Source: a virus
Reading direction: 5' to 3' (one strand)
IMG/VR virus record: IMGVR_UViG_3300037963_001253
Location: 1 to 34,525 of that record
DNA length: 34,525 nucleotides
In this document: positions 34,311-34,525 of the stretch, piece by piece
Position numbering within the stretch: position 1 is the stretch's first letter
Layout of the letters: each line of letters begins with the position of its first letter
The notes under the pieces: model-generated
Told to the model about the DNA's origin: nothing
Database searches by the model: none
The model's input: the letters and a program-made list of their open reading frames with translations, nothing else
Position numbers and translations under genes: made by a program

Positions 34311-34525
34311 TTAAATATTACATGGTCCTACTAATGTTCCTTCTGCACCAACATTTGTGTTTGTACAATACGTTATTGTTTCTCCAGTCCCTGCACTATA
34401 TACTTGTTGTTGTCCGTTACAGTCATCAGCAAAGAAAGCTATAGGGCCTGTTACTTCCCACTCATAACATGCGTATATGCTAGTAGTTGTAGTGGTTGTT
34501 CCTAGAGTGGTGGTTGTTGTGGTGG
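34311..34525 (-). CDS. Fibre-like protein, C-terminal end only (5' part outside window)
   Basis: The frame enters at the right edge and ends at the TAA at 34313-34311 (71 codons visible). It begins with two runs of six Thr, then S-I-Y-A-C-Y-E-W-E-V, then F-F-A-D-D-C-N-G-Q-Q-Q-V and T-I-T-Y-C-T-N-T, ending G-P-C-N-I. The Cys-rich domain resembles insert 3 of the collagen-like fibre. Thr-rich linkers before such a domain are common in Bacteroidota phage fibres. The N-terminal part, its start and its true size cannot be seen. Confidence 0.8.
   Translation of the reverse strand, partial: TTTTTTLGTTTTTTSIYACYEWEVTGPIAFFADDCNGQQQVYSAGTGETITYCTNTNVGAEGTLVGPCNI

Noticed and set aside
1-34525. tRNA, rRNA, integrase or insertion sequence
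   Set aside because: Nearly every base is in a long protein frame. Nothing in the short gaps or gene products suggests these.

Overview
The window looks like the late, structural part of a large tailed double-stranded DNA phage genome, most likely a crAss-like phage (Crassvirales) of a Bacteroidota host. The reasons are: a run of very large, AT-rich genes on one strand (minus); a 4273-residue protein with a single-chain RNA polymerase signature (DFDID); neighbouring giant proteins of the packaged or ejected cargo type; several small domains typical of Bacteroidota-phage fibres; and a Bacteroidota-type promoter (TTTG, 19 bases, TAAATTTG) in the only sizeable gap. No integrase, tRNA, rRNA, CRISPR array or insertion sequence is visible. 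All assignments come from reading motifs, not from database searches.

All ten genes are on the minus strand, so transcription runs from right to left. At the right edge is the C-terminal end of a fibre-like protein with poly-threonine linkers (34525-34311, 5' part outside). Then come a 290-residue virion protein (34308-33436), a 1374-residue modular enzyme with three zincin-like modules and one lysozyme-like domain (33436-29312), and a 1237-residue modular protein with a peptidoglycan-binding-like domain (29310-25597). After an 86-base gap with a promoter come an 886-residue cargo-type protein (25510-22850), the 4273-residue RNA polymerase giant (22846-10025) and a 1625-residue protein with a PD-(D/E)XK nuclease domain (10025-5148). 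The series ends with a 130-residue fibre-associated protein (5126-4734) and a collagen-like fibre of at least 1572 residues (4716 to beyond position 1). Apart from the promoter gap, gene junctions are 21 bases or less, and two are TAATG stop-start overlaps. Both overlaps, and the 1- to 3-base junctions, suggest translational coupling inside two transcription blocks.

How the genes may work together (inference): the giant proteins look like a set of virion cargo delivered to the host, containing peptidoglycan-directed domains, protease-like modules, an RNA polymerase for early transcription and a nuclease. The last two genes look like the receptor-binding apparatus, with a short Cys-rich protein followed by a very long (Gly-X-Y)n fibre in which collagen-like rods alternate with globular domains. 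A short A-Q-x-G motif recurs at module borders in three of the cargo proteins and is the most intriguing unexplained signal here.

The collagen-like gene is open on the minus strand from the ATG at 4716 to the window edge with no in-frame stop. Its stop lies outside the window, and the long open frames on the other strand and in other frames there are by-products of its repeats. All eight stop codons visible in the window are TAA, and no recoding of stop codons is needed.
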